From positions 1-40,526 of the forward strand of contig JAEUJD010000140.1 in NCBI GenBank assembly GCA_016793015.1: a stretch of DNA of 40,526 bases. The letters run 5' to 3'. The notes under the pieces were generated by a model. That model was given only the letters and a program-made list of their open reading frames with translations. It searched no databases and had not been told where the DNA came from. The first letter of the stretch is position 1; every line of letters starts with the position of its first letter. Source of the stretch: Phycisphaerales bacterium. Its GTDB lineage: Bacteria > Planctomycetota > Phycisphaerae > Phycisphaerales > UBA1924. Shown in pieces: positions 33,817 to 40,526 of this stretch. A program made the translations under genes and the position numbers.

Positions 33817-34185
33817 ATGATTGCCACACGCGACGTAATGCCGGCGACCCGCGCCTCGATCACTCACAAGTTCATGATCGCCCGCCACGAGGGCTACCTC
33901 ACCATCGGCCTTTACCCCGACGGACGCCCCGGCGAGATCTTCGTCAAGATGGCCAAAGAAGGCTCCACGATCTGCGGCATGGCCCAGGCCTTCTGCCGCG
34001 CTTTCAGCCTGGCACTCCAATTCGGACTTCCTTTGCAAGAAGCCATCGCACGTTTCAAGAACATGCGGTTTGAGCCGATGGGCCCGACCAGCAATCCCGA
34101 GATCCCCGAGGCCCAGTCGATCATCGACTACGTCGCCCGCTACCTCGAACTCGAATTCGTCGAAAAGGGTCCGCGCCGCTTCTGA
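33817..34185 (+). CDS. stand-alone C-terminal domain of class II ribonucleotide reductase (TSCPD/NrdJb-like)
   Basis: 122 residues from the ATG at 33817; AAGGACGG lies about eight bases upstream. The sequence THKFMIARHEGYLTIGLYPD, GRPGEIFVKMAKEGSTICGM, ALQFGLPLQEAIARFKNMRF, EPMGPTSNPEIPEAQSIIDY is the pattern found at the end of vitamin B12-dependent ribonucleotide reductases, which feeds electrons to the active site and is annotated as a TSCPD-type region. Here it stands alone without the catalytic barrel or finger and without the C-terminal Cys-x-x-Cys tail. Split reductases with separate C-terminal subunits (NrdJb) exist, so it may complement a reductase encoded elsewhere; alternatively it is an independent small protein. 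Convergent with the 34219 gene. Confidence 0.8.
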   Translation: MIATRDVMPATRASITHKFMIARHEGYLTIGLYPDGRPGEIFVKMAKEGSTICGMAQAFCRAFSLALQFGLPLQEAIARFKNMRFEPMGPTSNPEIPEAQSIIDYVARYLELEFVEKGPRRF

Positions 34186-34218
34186 CCCGGGTTGAATGCC
34201 CGCGGCGACGGTCGCTAC

Positions 34219-35214
34219 TCAACCCGTCACCGGATGCGGCGGCCTTTTCCCCAGCACAATCGCCGCCGCGTTCTCGCACGCAAACTGCGTCATCACCGCC
34301 CGGAACCGTGCCGCGGCGCTCCCGATATGGGGCGAAAGCACGACGTTGGTCATGGCCTTCAGGTCCGCGTGCACTTCCGGCTCACGCTCGAACACATCCA
34401 GCCCCGCCCCCCACAGCTTTCCGGCCTTCATCGCATCCACCAGCGCCTGTTCATCGACCACGGGACCGCGCGAGGTATTGACCAGAATCGCCCCCGACTT
34501 CATCGCGGCAAACGCGCGTGCATCTATCAGATGTCGAGTCTCCGCCGTCAATGGCGTGTGGATGCTCACCACATCCGCCCGCGCCAGACCGTCGTGCAAT
34601 GACACGCGCTCCGCCGCCAGCGGTGCCATCTCGAATTCGAGATGCTGCGATCGAGCGACGTACAGCACCATCATCCCCCAGCCGACCGATCGCAGCGCTG
34701 TTGCGTAGCCGATGCGCCCGGCCCCGAGAATCAGGAGCGTTTTGCCGGTCAGATCCTGCCCCAAGAACTCGGCCATGCCGAGCGGTCCGTGCTTCGCCCA
34801 GTCGCCACTGCGGGCGAAGCGATCGGCCTCGATCAGGCGACGCGCAGTCGCGAGGATCAGCAGCCACGCCATGTCGGCTGTGCCTTCAGTCACCGCATCG
34901 GGCGTGTTGCCGACCAGAACGCCACGCGTGGCGCACTCGGCCAGATCGATGTTTTCGTACCCCACCGCCAGGTTGCATACACCCCGGATCTGCCCTCCCG
35001 CGGCATCCAGAAACTCCGCATCCACCTTGTCCGAATACATCGAAATCACCACGTCCGCACCGCGGATGTGCTGCAAAAGCCCGGGCCGATCGAAGCGGTC
35101 TTTGGGCCCGTTCTTCAGTGTCACGGCAACACCCGGCGCATCCACCGCCAGCACGCCGGGAACTTCACGCGTCGCAACAACCAAGGCCGATTTCAATGGA
35201 GGCCGGAGATTCAT
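34219..35214 (-). CDS. D-2-hydroxyacid dehydrogenase (glyoxylate/hydroxypyruvate reductase-like)
   Basis: 331 residues from the ATG at 35214 (MNLRPPLKSALVVATREVPG). NAD(P)-dependent two-domain enzyme. Visible: VGYENIDLAECATRGVLVGN, TPDAVTEGTADMAWLLILAT, the Rossmann GAGRIG loop, TSRGPVVDE with the substrate Arg, and SPHIGSAAARFRAVM with the catalytic His, a general base. The catalytic Glu is in FEREPEVHADL. Closest by rhythm to glycerate dehydrogenase/GhrB-type reductases; substrate cannot be fixed from sequence. It diverges from the EEP gene at 35272 across 57 bases. Usual length for the family. Confidence 0.92.
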   Translation of the reverse strand: MNLRPPLKSALVVATREVPGVLAVDAPGVAVTLKNGPKDRFDRPGLLQHIRGADVVISMYSDKVDAEFLDAAGGQIRGVCNLAVGYENIDLAECATRGVLVGNTPDAVTEGTADMAWLLILATARRLIEADRFARSGDWAKHGPLGMAEFLGQDLTGKTLLILGAGRIGYATALRSVGWGMMVLYVARSQHLEFEMAPLAAERVSLHDGLARADVVSIHTPLTAETRHLIDARAFAAMKSGAILVNTSRGPVVDEQALVDAMKAGKLWGAGLDVFEREPEVHADLKAMTNVVLSPHIGSAAARFRAVMTQFACENAAAIVLGKRPPHPVTG

Positions 35215-35271
35215 GCGAGGTAGCCTATGACTTGCCGCCCGCGATCGGCGCGCCGCCCGAAAGAGAGAGCC

Positions 35272-36078
35272 ATGCTGCGTCTTCTCCACTGGAACATCCT
35301 GCACGGCGGCGGCGCAAGGCGGATGCCCGAGATCCTGCTCAATCTTCTCGAGCACAAGCCCGACTTGATCCTGCTTTCGGAATATCGCACCACCATCGGT
35401 GGCCAAATCCGGGGCATCCTTGCCGACCAGGGCCTGGAGCACCAGCAGACTTCGCTTCCCGCCCGGCACAAGAACGGCCTGCTCTGGGCTTCGCGGTTTC
35501 CGCTGTCCCTCTCGCAGCAGCCCGCGCCGACGGCGCACGGTCTGAGCAGCCGCTGGCTGGATGTGCTGGTCGAGGGGCACGACCTCCAACTGACCGGCGT
35601 GCACATTCCCGACGATTCGAAGCCCACCGCTCGCGCCACCTGCTGGCAGGCGATGGTGGCTTCCGCCGGCTTCAACCGCGAAAAATCGCATATTTTTGTC
35701 GGCGATTTCAATACCGGCCGGCACGGGCTGGATGAAGAGGGTCGCACCTTCACCTGCACCAGCCAGCTCGGTGCGGTCTGCACGCTTGGTTACGCCGATG
35801 CGTACAGGGTTTTTGCACCAGAGCGGCGCGAGTGGACGTGGCACGCTCCGGCCAGATCGAACGTAAAACCTGCAAATACAGCACGTTCCGGCGGCTTTCG
35901 ATTGGATTCGGCTTTGGTGTCAAAGCCGCTGCTCCCCCGCCTGACCCGCGCCGACTACCTGCATTCCGTGCGGGAAACGGGAGTTTCTGACCATTCGGCG
36001 ATGATCATCGAGCTGGCTCCGGCCGCCGCGATTTTACAAAAATGTGAGGATTCGATGCGGGAAACGGCGATTTTTTGA
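35272..36078 (+). CDS. endonuclease/exonuclease/phosphatase (EEP) family hydrolase
   Basis: 268 residues from the ATG at 35272. Metal-dependent phosphodiesterase fold: LLHWNILHGGG (Asn), LILLSEYRT (metal Glu), VHIPDDS, GDFNTGRHGLD (Asp/Asn) and SDHSAMIIEL (Asp-His), all in order. Family members act on nucleic acids, phospholipids or inositol phosphates; the substrate here is unknown. No signal peptide, so cytoplasmic. After the final SDHS motif it adds an unusual tail, ELAPAAAILQKCEDSMRETAIF. The tail ends in a partial repeat of the codons just before SDHS (RETGVSD versus RETAIF stop). It stands alone, divergent from the hydroxyacid dehydrogenase. Confidence 0.85.
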   Translation: MLRLLHWNILHGGGARRMPEILLNLLEHKPDLILLSEYRTTIGGQIRGILADQGLEHQQTSLPARHKNGLLWASRFPLSLSQQPAPTAHGLSSRWLDVLVEGHDLQLTGVHIPDDSKPTARATCWQAMVASAGFNREKSHIFVGDFNTGRHGLDEEGRTFTCTSQLGAVCTLGYADAYRVFAPERREWTWHAPARSNVKPANTARSGGFRLDSALVSKPLLPRLTRADYLHSVRETGVSDHSAMIIELAPAAAILQKCEDSMRETAIF

Positions 36079-36161
36079 CCAGACGGACTTGCAGAGCACG
36101 TTGTTCTGCGATACAAACACCGCGAAATCCCCGTGGAAAACAGTATTTCACAGGGACCGAG

Positions 36162-36180
36162 GCGTGTCCGGAGGACACGC
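36162..36180 (+). promoter_or_regulatory. leader hairpin ahead of the HU gene
   Basis: GCGTGTCC (36162-36169) and GGACACGC (36173-36180), perfect 8-bp stem with a GGA loop, 28 bases before the HU start. No T-run follows, so it is more likely a structured 5' leader than a terminator. Confidence 0.35.
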
Positions 36181-36207
36181 GTGATTCCGAGTCAATGGAG
36201 ACGACAC

Positions 36208-36573
36208 ATGGCGAAATCGAAACCCGCAGCAAAACCCGCAGCAGTCAAGGCCCCCAAGTTGGTCCCGTCTTCGAAGGTCCGCAGCAAGGGTGACGTGTAC
36301 GGCACCATCGCCGCTCACACGGGCCTTGCGCGCAAGCAGGTCGCCGGTGTGTTCGACACCATGGGCGAAATCATCAAGGCCGATCTCGCCAAGGGCTGCG
36401 GCATGTTCGCCGTCCCCGGCATGATGAAGATCACGGTCATCAAGAAGCCCGCCACCAAGGGCGGCATGCGCCCGAACCCGTTCAAGCCGGGCGAGATGAT
36501 GGAAGTGAAGCCCAAGCCGGCCCGCAAGGTCGTCAAGGTCCGCGCTCTCCGCGCTCTCAAGGCCATGGTTTGA
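36208..36573 (+). CDS. HU/IHF-like nucleoid DNA-binding protein
   Basis: 121 residues from the ATG at 36208, preceded by GGAG at seven bases. The N-terminus MAKSKPAAKPAAVKAPKLVP is a Lys/Ala/Pro-rich extension about 25 residues longer than classical HU. The core has the fold: SKGDVYGTIAAHTGLARKQV, FDTMGEIIKADLAKGCGMFA, PGMMKITVIKKPATKGGMRP, and the DNA-binding arm NPFKPGEMMEVKPKPARKVV. It bends and packs DNA; in Planctomycetes such proteins are abundant and usually single-gene units. A hairpin is in the leader and a strong terminator follows at 36648. No partner subunit is adjacent, so it presumably works as a homodimer. Confidence 0.95.
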   Translation: MAKSKPAAKPAAVKAPKLVPSSKVRSKGDVYGTIAAHTGLARKQVAGVFDTMGEIIKADLAKGCGMFAVPGMMKITVIKKPATKGGMRPNPFKPGEMMEVKPKPARKVVKVRALRALKAMV

Positions 36574-36647
36574 GTCAACGGCTCGACTTGAACGGCCCGG
36601 TCTGATTCGGCGAATCGCCTGAATCAATCGACGCTACCAAACTTCGC

Positions 36648-36683
36648 AACGCCCCGGTCAACGCCGGGGCGTTTGCTTTTTTT
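36648..36683 (+). terminator. rho-independent terminator of the HU gene
   Basis: AACGCCCCGG (36648-36657) with CCGGGGCGTT (36664-36673), 6-base loop, followed by TGCTTTTTTTG. A strong intrinsic terminator. Confidence 0.9.
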
Positions 36684-36689
36684 GTCCGG

Positions 36690-36721
36690 GCCGGTTGGAC
36701 AAATCAAGCCGGTTTGACACA
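36690..36721 (+). repeat. 18-base tandem repeat just before psuG
   Basis: GCCGGTTGGACA at 36690-36701 recurs as GCCGGTTTGACA at 36708-36719 (11 of 12 identical), an 18-base period ending at the psuG start region. Could be an operator or promoter element; TTGGAC (36695) with a 17-base spacer to CACAAT (36718) is a weak promoter match. Confidence 0.4.
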
Positions 36722-37582
36722 ATGCCCCTCATGGCGCGACTCGCACTGGAAACGACGATTCTGACACACGGCGTGCCGCGGGATGCCGCGCTCCCTCTGG
36801 CAAAGGACCTTGCACGCATCTGCCTTGACCACGGCGCGGAACCGGCGCTCGTGGGTGTGTATCGCGGACAGCCGATCGCCGGAATCTCCGATCCGCAGCT
36901 CGTCGAGATGCTTCAGGCCGCGGATGTTCCGAAGGCCAACTCGGCCAATCTCGGCGCGCTGCTCCATCGCAAGTCGCACGCCTCCACCACCGTTGCAGCA
37001 ACGATGGAGATCGCTGCGGGCGCCGGAATCCGGGTCTTTGCGACCGGCGGGATCGGGGGAGTGCACAAGGGCTTCGCGCAGCATCTCGATATCTCCGCGG
37101 ACCTGATCGCGCTCACGCGCTTTCCGGTCGCTGTCGTCGCGAGCGGCGTGAAATCCATTCTCGATGTTGCCGCCACGCGAGAGCTGCTGGAAACGCTCGG
37201 GGTTCCGGTGATTGGTTTTCAGACCTCCGAGTTCCCCGCTTTCTACCTCCGCTCGTCCGGAGCGGGGGTCGATGCGCGCTTCGACGATGTCGCCGATCTC
37301 GGGGCATTCATCGCGGCCGAGCTCCGTCGGACCGGCCGGGGAATCCTCATTGCGAACCCGATTCCGGCATCAAGCGAACTCGACGCTTTACAGTTCTCAG
37401 ACTGGCTTCGAAAGGCAGAACACGCGGTCGGGGCCGCAGCGCACGGCCGCAACGCAACCCCCAGCCTGCTGGGAAAGCTGCACGAGCTTTCCGAGGGCAA
37501 GACTCTTCAAGCCAATCTGGACTTGATCCGCTCGAACACAGCGCTCGGCTCCCGACTTGCCAGCAGCTTGGGCAATCACTAA
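36722..37582 (+). CDS. psuG: pseudouridine-5'-phosphate glycosidase
   Basis: 286 residues from the ATG at 36722; a second ATG at 36731 gives three fewer and a TTG at 36695 nine more. No ribosome site precedes any of them. The enzyme splits pseudouridine 5'-phosphate into uracil and ribose 5-phosphate (reversible in vitro), part of pseudouridine salvage. Family motifs: LALETTILTHGVPRDAALPL, RVFATGGIGGVHKGFAQHLD, ISADLIALTRFPVAVVASGV with the active-site Lys of KSILD, and GFQTSEFPAFYLRSSG. About 25 residues shorter at the N-terminus than E. coli PsuG. No PsuK kinase or transporter is beside it, unlike the usual psu operon. Confidence 0.92.
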   Translation: MPLMARLALETTILTHGVPRDAALPLAKDLARICLDHGAEPALVGVYRGQPIAGISDPQLVEMLQAADVPKANSANLGALLHRKSHASTTVAATMEIAAGAGIRVFATGGIGGVHKGFAQHLDISADLIALTRFPVAVVASGVKSILDVAATRELLETLGVPVIGFQTSEFPAFYLRSSGAGVDARFDDVADLGAFIAAELRRTGRGILIANPIPASSELDALQFSDWLRKAEHAVGAAAHGRNATPSLLGKLHELSEGKTLQANLDLIRSNTALGSRLASSLGNH

Positions 37583-37865
37583 CTCCCTGATTCGGGTTCT
37601 CGGATCGTCCCGGGAGGGGGTGGTGACCCCACCCTTCACGGAACTTTCGCGCCATTCCAAGCCGTTGCTGGAGGCGCAGGGGGCGTTTTCTGGTACAATT
37701 GTTAAGAGTTGACCGTCGGAGGATTTCGAGAGAGCCCATCCGGGGAACAACTCGCCGTCGTTGGCAATGATCCGGGTTCCACGTAACTCGCACCGCGCGA
37801 GATCTGCGCATCGGTCGGACACCGCATCGGATTGGTTTGTCGGTATTTTTCCAAGGAGAATGAGA
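37583..37865. other. leader of the 37866 gene
   Basis: About 280 bases. After psuG a hairpin GGGTGG-TGACC-CCACCC (37618-37634) may end transcription. An extended -10 box (TGGTACAAT, 37691-37699) then gives a leader of about 160 bases. No ORF in it is convincing. Confidence 0.5.
37691..37699 (+). promoter_or_regulatory. extended -10 promoter of the secreted protein gene
   Basis: TGGTACAAT, a TGn-TATAAT-type extended -10 in an AT-rich patch. No good -35 at the usual distance, as expected for extended -10 promoters. Confidence 0.45.
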
Positions 37866-40358
37866 ATGGATCGGAAGACGAATCTGCTTGCACTCGTCGT
37901 CGTCGCTGGCCTCGCGGCTTCGGCCTCGGCCCAAGACAGCATTTCAAAGAACGCCAACGGCGGCAACGGCCTGCCGGGCGACGCACTGGACTGGACGGCC
38001 GCAACCGCGCAGCGCGGCCGGTACGTGGTCGAGTCGCAGCGTCTGACCACCTCGTGGGGTGTGAAGTTCGGTATCGTCCCGCTCGTCAAGACCGATCGCC
38101 CGGTGAACCCGGCCCTCGGCCAGCAGACGGTTTTCTTCAACAACCTGGCGGGCTCGTTCGGCATGAGCCGCACCCAGCGTACGGCCAATTTCCGGGGCAG
38201 CAGCTACGCGTACTGGCAGGCCGCGACGGCGGGCCTGAACGCGACCCAGAACGATCAGAGCCTCAACTACCCCGCGCTGACGCCGACCGGCAGCTCCTAT
38301 CAGTTCAGCGCCTTCGTCAACCAGTTCGGCGCCGCGACGGCCCCGTCTTCCACGGTGAACTCCGGCATCGGCGCCGTTGTGAACTACGCGCCCGACAATA
38401 TCCGTCGCTTCTACGTCGACCGCTCGCTGGTTGCAGCGAGCAGCGCCGACGGTGCCGCGGCCAACAACAACGGCTCACTCTCGATCGGCGCGTCGGACTC
38501 GAACGGCCTGTTCACCCTCCGCGCCGACAACAACGGCGGCAATTCGGCCGCGGCTCAGCGCATCCAGGGCCAGAACGTCCTCCGCACCAATCTGCTTGGC
38601 CGTAACACCTCGGTCAACGCGCTTTCGGGCAGCGGAACCAGCACCGTCGGCTCCGATGCGGGTGCGACGGCGTTTGTCGTGAACGGCTCGCTCACCAGCG
38701 GCACGATCTCCATCCCCAGCATGCTTCCCGCTTCGCTGGCCCAGGGCGGAGACGCTCGATATCTCGGACCCGATTTCAACAAGGCCTACGAGTACGAGGG
38801 AACCGTCGGCTCCGCAACGACCGTCCCGCAGGGTTCCAGCTACCTCGCAACCGTTGCCACGCAGTCCGGCCAGCCCATCGGCGCGACCTACCCCGATCAG
38901 CGCGGCGCGATCTGCGTCTACCCGGGCTCGCTCTTCGGCGGCAGTTCGGTCGCGACCGCCGCGGTCCTCGCTCGCAGCGGCGTCGACGGCCCAAACAACG
39001 ACTACATCGCAATCTGGGGCGTGAACAACGACGCGAGCATCACCCCCGGCAAGGTCTACGCCCTTGAAGTTCCGGCAACGATCACCTGCAACCGAGCGCC
39101 CGCGAGCGACAATTCGCCCGCCGGCCCGGTGATTTTCGACACGATCACCAACCCCGCCTTCCCGCCCACGGTGATCACCCCGACGACGATTACGTTCTCC
39201 GGCGACCTCGCGGGTCACCAGGGCGCAACCGCGTTCCAGGGCGGCAACTCCCAAGTCGCGATCGGCAAGGATCTTGCCGGACGCGGACTGGTTGCGGGCC
39301 TCTACTACGAGAACTTCAACATCCCCAATGGCGACGCGACGCCCACGCCGAACAACGCCATCGTGGTCGGTCGATTCGATCCCAACAACCCGACGGGCAC
39401 CACCCAGTGGACCGTTGTTGCCTGGACCTACGGCAACGGCTCAACCGTGAGCGAATGCGACGGCTCCCCGATTCGCGGCGATTGGGGCAACAACGGCCAG
39501 TCGGCCTCGGCGCTCGCAAGCCCCGGCCAGTTCGATGGCACGGTTGAACTCAATTCCAGTTCCAGCGTGTACGACCGTCCGATCGGCCGCCTGCAGCCCG
39601 CGCTCTCGTTCCCCGGCCCGAGCGTTCTCGGTTCGCCCTCGTTCTCGATGCCCTCGTTCGACTCGGTGGGTAACGTCTGGTTCACCGCCCGCGTCGCCGC
39701 GATCAACACCTACAACTCCAACACGCAGAGCACGTTCAGCCGCTACAACAGCGCCCTGATCCGTGGCGTCTACAACCCGGACACCTTCACCTATGACCTT
39801 GAGCTCGTCGCGGAGTTCGGTGACCGCATCCTCGGAAAGAACTCGCTGACCCGCTACTCCATCGGCGGATTTGTCTTCGCCGCCGCGAACAACGCTACGT
39901 CGCCCTCGACGTTCTTCTCGAGCAGCGTTGCTCCGTACGCGGACCGCAACATGAGCATCTCGTCGGCCATCTCGAATGGCGAAGTGACCACCTGGGGCTC
40001 GGGCGGCGCGGTCATCGATCCGCGTTCGCTGGGCGGCCTCGTGCTCGGCGGCAACTTCCTCTACGACGTTGACGGCGACAACCAGTTCCAGGATCCCTCG
40101 GGCACCGCTCCGAGCAACCCGAACTCGGTTGACGAGCAGTACTCGGGCCTCTTCTACATCAACTTCCGCTCGTGCGATGCCGACTTCAACGGCGACACGT
40201 TCGTCGATGATGCCGACTTCGTGATCTTCGCGCAGGCCTACAACAACCTGCTCGACACCTTCGGCGACCTCAACTTCGACAACCTGACCGACGACGCCGA
40301 CTTCGTCGAGTTTGCTCAGGCGTACGACCAGCTTATCTGCATCCTGCAGCCGAACTGA
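37866..40358 (+). CDS. large secreted protein with C-terminal dockerin-like calcium loops
   Basis: 830 residues. I chose the ATG at 37866 because AAGGAG lies seven bases upstream; an ATG at 37860 directly abuts that site. MDRKTNLLALVVVAGLAASASA is a signal peptide cut before QDSIS. The long middle (about 25-765) is rich in Asn, Ser, Thr and Gly with beta-sheet-like stretches and no recognised catalytic domain. The C-terminus, about 770-826, has two EF-hand-like loops, DFNGDTFVDDAD and DLNFDNLTDDAD, each followed by FxxFAQAYxxL, bounded by Cys. This is the planctomycete dockerin-like arrangement, thought to attach proteins at the cell surface or to other proteins. No cohesin gene is nearby. 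Length and composition suggest a surface or extracellular structural protein. Confidence 0.88.
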   Translation: MDRKTNLLALVVVAGLAASASAQDSISKNANGGNGLPGDALDWTAATAQRGRYVVESQRLTTSWGVKFGIVPLVKTDRPVNPALGQQTVFFNNLAGSFGMSRTQRTANFRGSSYAYWQAATAGLNATQNDQSLNYPALTPTGSSYQFSAFVNQFGAATAPSSTVNSGIGAVVNYAPDNIRRFYVDRSLVAASSADGAAANNNGSLSIGASDSNGLFTLRADNNGGNSAAAQRIQGQNVLRTNLLGRNTSVNALSGSGTSTVGSDAGATAFVVNGSLTSGTISIPSMLPASLAQGGDARYLGPDFNKAYEYEGTVGSATTVPQGSSYLATVATQSGQPIGATYPDQRGAICVYPGSLFGGSSVATAAVLARSGVDGPNNDYIAIWGVNNDASITPGKVYALEVPATITCNRAPASDNSPAGPVIFDTITNPAFPPTVITPTTITFSGDLAGHQGATAFQGGNSQVAIGKDLAGRGLVAGLYYENFNIPNGDATPTPNNAIVVGRFDPNNPTGTTQWTVVAWTYGNGSTVSECDGSPIRGDWGNNGQSASALASPGQFDGTVELNSSSSVYDRPIGRLQPALSFPGPSVLGSPSFSMPSFDSVGNVWFTARVAAINTYNSNTQSTFSRYNSALIRGVYNPDTFTYDLELVAEFGDRILGKNSLTRYSIGGFVFAAANNATSPSTFFSSSVAPYADRNMSISSAISNGEVTTWGSGGAVIDPRSLGGLVLGGNFLYDVDGDNQFQDPSGTAPSNPNSVDEQYSGLFYINFRSCDADFNGDTFVDDADFVIFAQAYNNLLDTFGDLNFDNLTDDADFVEFAQAYDQLICILQPN

Positions 40359-40386
40359 TCGTGGGTTTGTGAAGTAGATCTATTCA

Positions 40387-40420
40387 CCGCCCCCGGGCTT
40401 GATCGCCCGGGGGCGGCTTT
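40387..40420 (+). terminator. rho-independent terminator of the secreted protein gene
   Basis: CCGCCCCCGGGC (40387-40398) with GCCCGGGGGCGG (40405-40416), perfect 12-bp stem, 6-base loop, followed by CTTTGC. Lies 28 bases after the stop. Confidence 0.85.
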
Positions 40421-40476
40421 GCAAGACAGCAGATGAAGGCCGAACCATCGCCCGGGAAGGCAAGGAGGAGTCCGAC

Positions 40477-40526
40477 TTGATTCGCCCACAACACGCAATC
40501 CTGCTCGCGCTGATGTCCGGGGCTTC
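40477..40526 (+). CDS. start of an exported protein (cut by window end)
   Basis: A TTG at 40477 is preceded by AAGGAGGAG at about six bases, the strongest ribosome site near here. The sixteen complete codons read MIRPQHAILLALMSGA, a basic start followed by a hydrophobic stretch, as in a signal peptide. Nothing more can be said because the window ends. An ATG at 40433 opens only a 15-codon frame. Confidence 0.45.
   Translation, partial: MIRPQHAILLALMSGA

Noticed and set aside
38475..39254. Minus-strand frame inside the secreted protein gene
   Set aside because: The plus strand is a continuous coding frame with signal peptide and dockerin-like end; this frame is a reverse-strand shadow.

Overview
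The window looks like a chromosomal segment of a high-GC planctomycete, most likely from the class Phycisphaerae. The clues are the dockerin-like tandem calcium-loop tail of the secreted protein at 37866-40358, a greatly enlarged SecA without the C-terminal zinc motif, an HU protein with a Lys/Ala/Pro-rich N-terminus, a planctomycete-style pseudopilin, and many short single-gene transcription units separated by GC-rich hairpin terminators. The taxonomic call is inference; there is no rRNA gene. No insertion sequence, prophage, integrase or CRISPR array was seen.

Layout. 1-2909: truncated homogentisate dioxygenase (-), a small unknown protein (+) and a CvpA-like membrane protein (+). 2943-7388: a translationally coupled minus-strand set, solute-binding protein, pyruvate kinase, CinA. 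7455-10110: an SDR oxidoreductase (+) and aspartyl-tRNA synthetase (-). 10217-10750: a fluoride riboswitch followed by the fluoride channel gene crcB. 10747-14450: SpoIIE-type phosphatase and DUF2891 protein (-), diverging from an HTH protein (+) across an operator-like palindrome. 14582-18947: a DUF1579 secreted protein, a DoxX-like protein, a beta-helix lipoprotein (-) and an M29 aminopeptidase. 19260-22410: an iron-sulfur photolyase/cryptochrome and an SDR-DUF2867 protein, possibly a light-damage pair.

22539-26747 is a complete arsenic detoxification operon on the minus strand: arsR, arsC joined in frame to arsD, arsA, acr3. Arsenate would be reduced by ArsC, the arsenite handed over by ArsD to the ArsA ATPase, and exported through Acr3. 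Its promoter appears to make arsR leaderless, and a perfect 7-bp-arm palindrome overlaps the -10 box and start codon. A tRNA-Pro(CGG) gene lies just upstream.

27203-34185: a type II secretion-like pseudopilin (-), a winged-helix-like unknown (+) behind a structured leader, giant secA (-), a small membrane protein just upstream of secA (-), and a stand-alone domain resembling the C-terminus of class II ribonucleotide reductase (+). 34219-40526: a 2-hydroxyacid dehydrogenase (-), an EEP-family hydrolase, an HU-like protein, pseudouridine-5'-phosphate glycosidase, the large secreted dockerin-type protein, and the beginning of a probable exported protein cut by the window end.

The most interesting points are the ArsC-ArsD joint reading frame with Cys-pair tails, the leaderless arsR promoter, the fluoride switch with a visible Shine-Dalgarno sequestering helix, the expanded SecA and the membrane-anchored, polyproline-ended ORF ahead of it, and the isolated ribonucleotide reductase tail domain.
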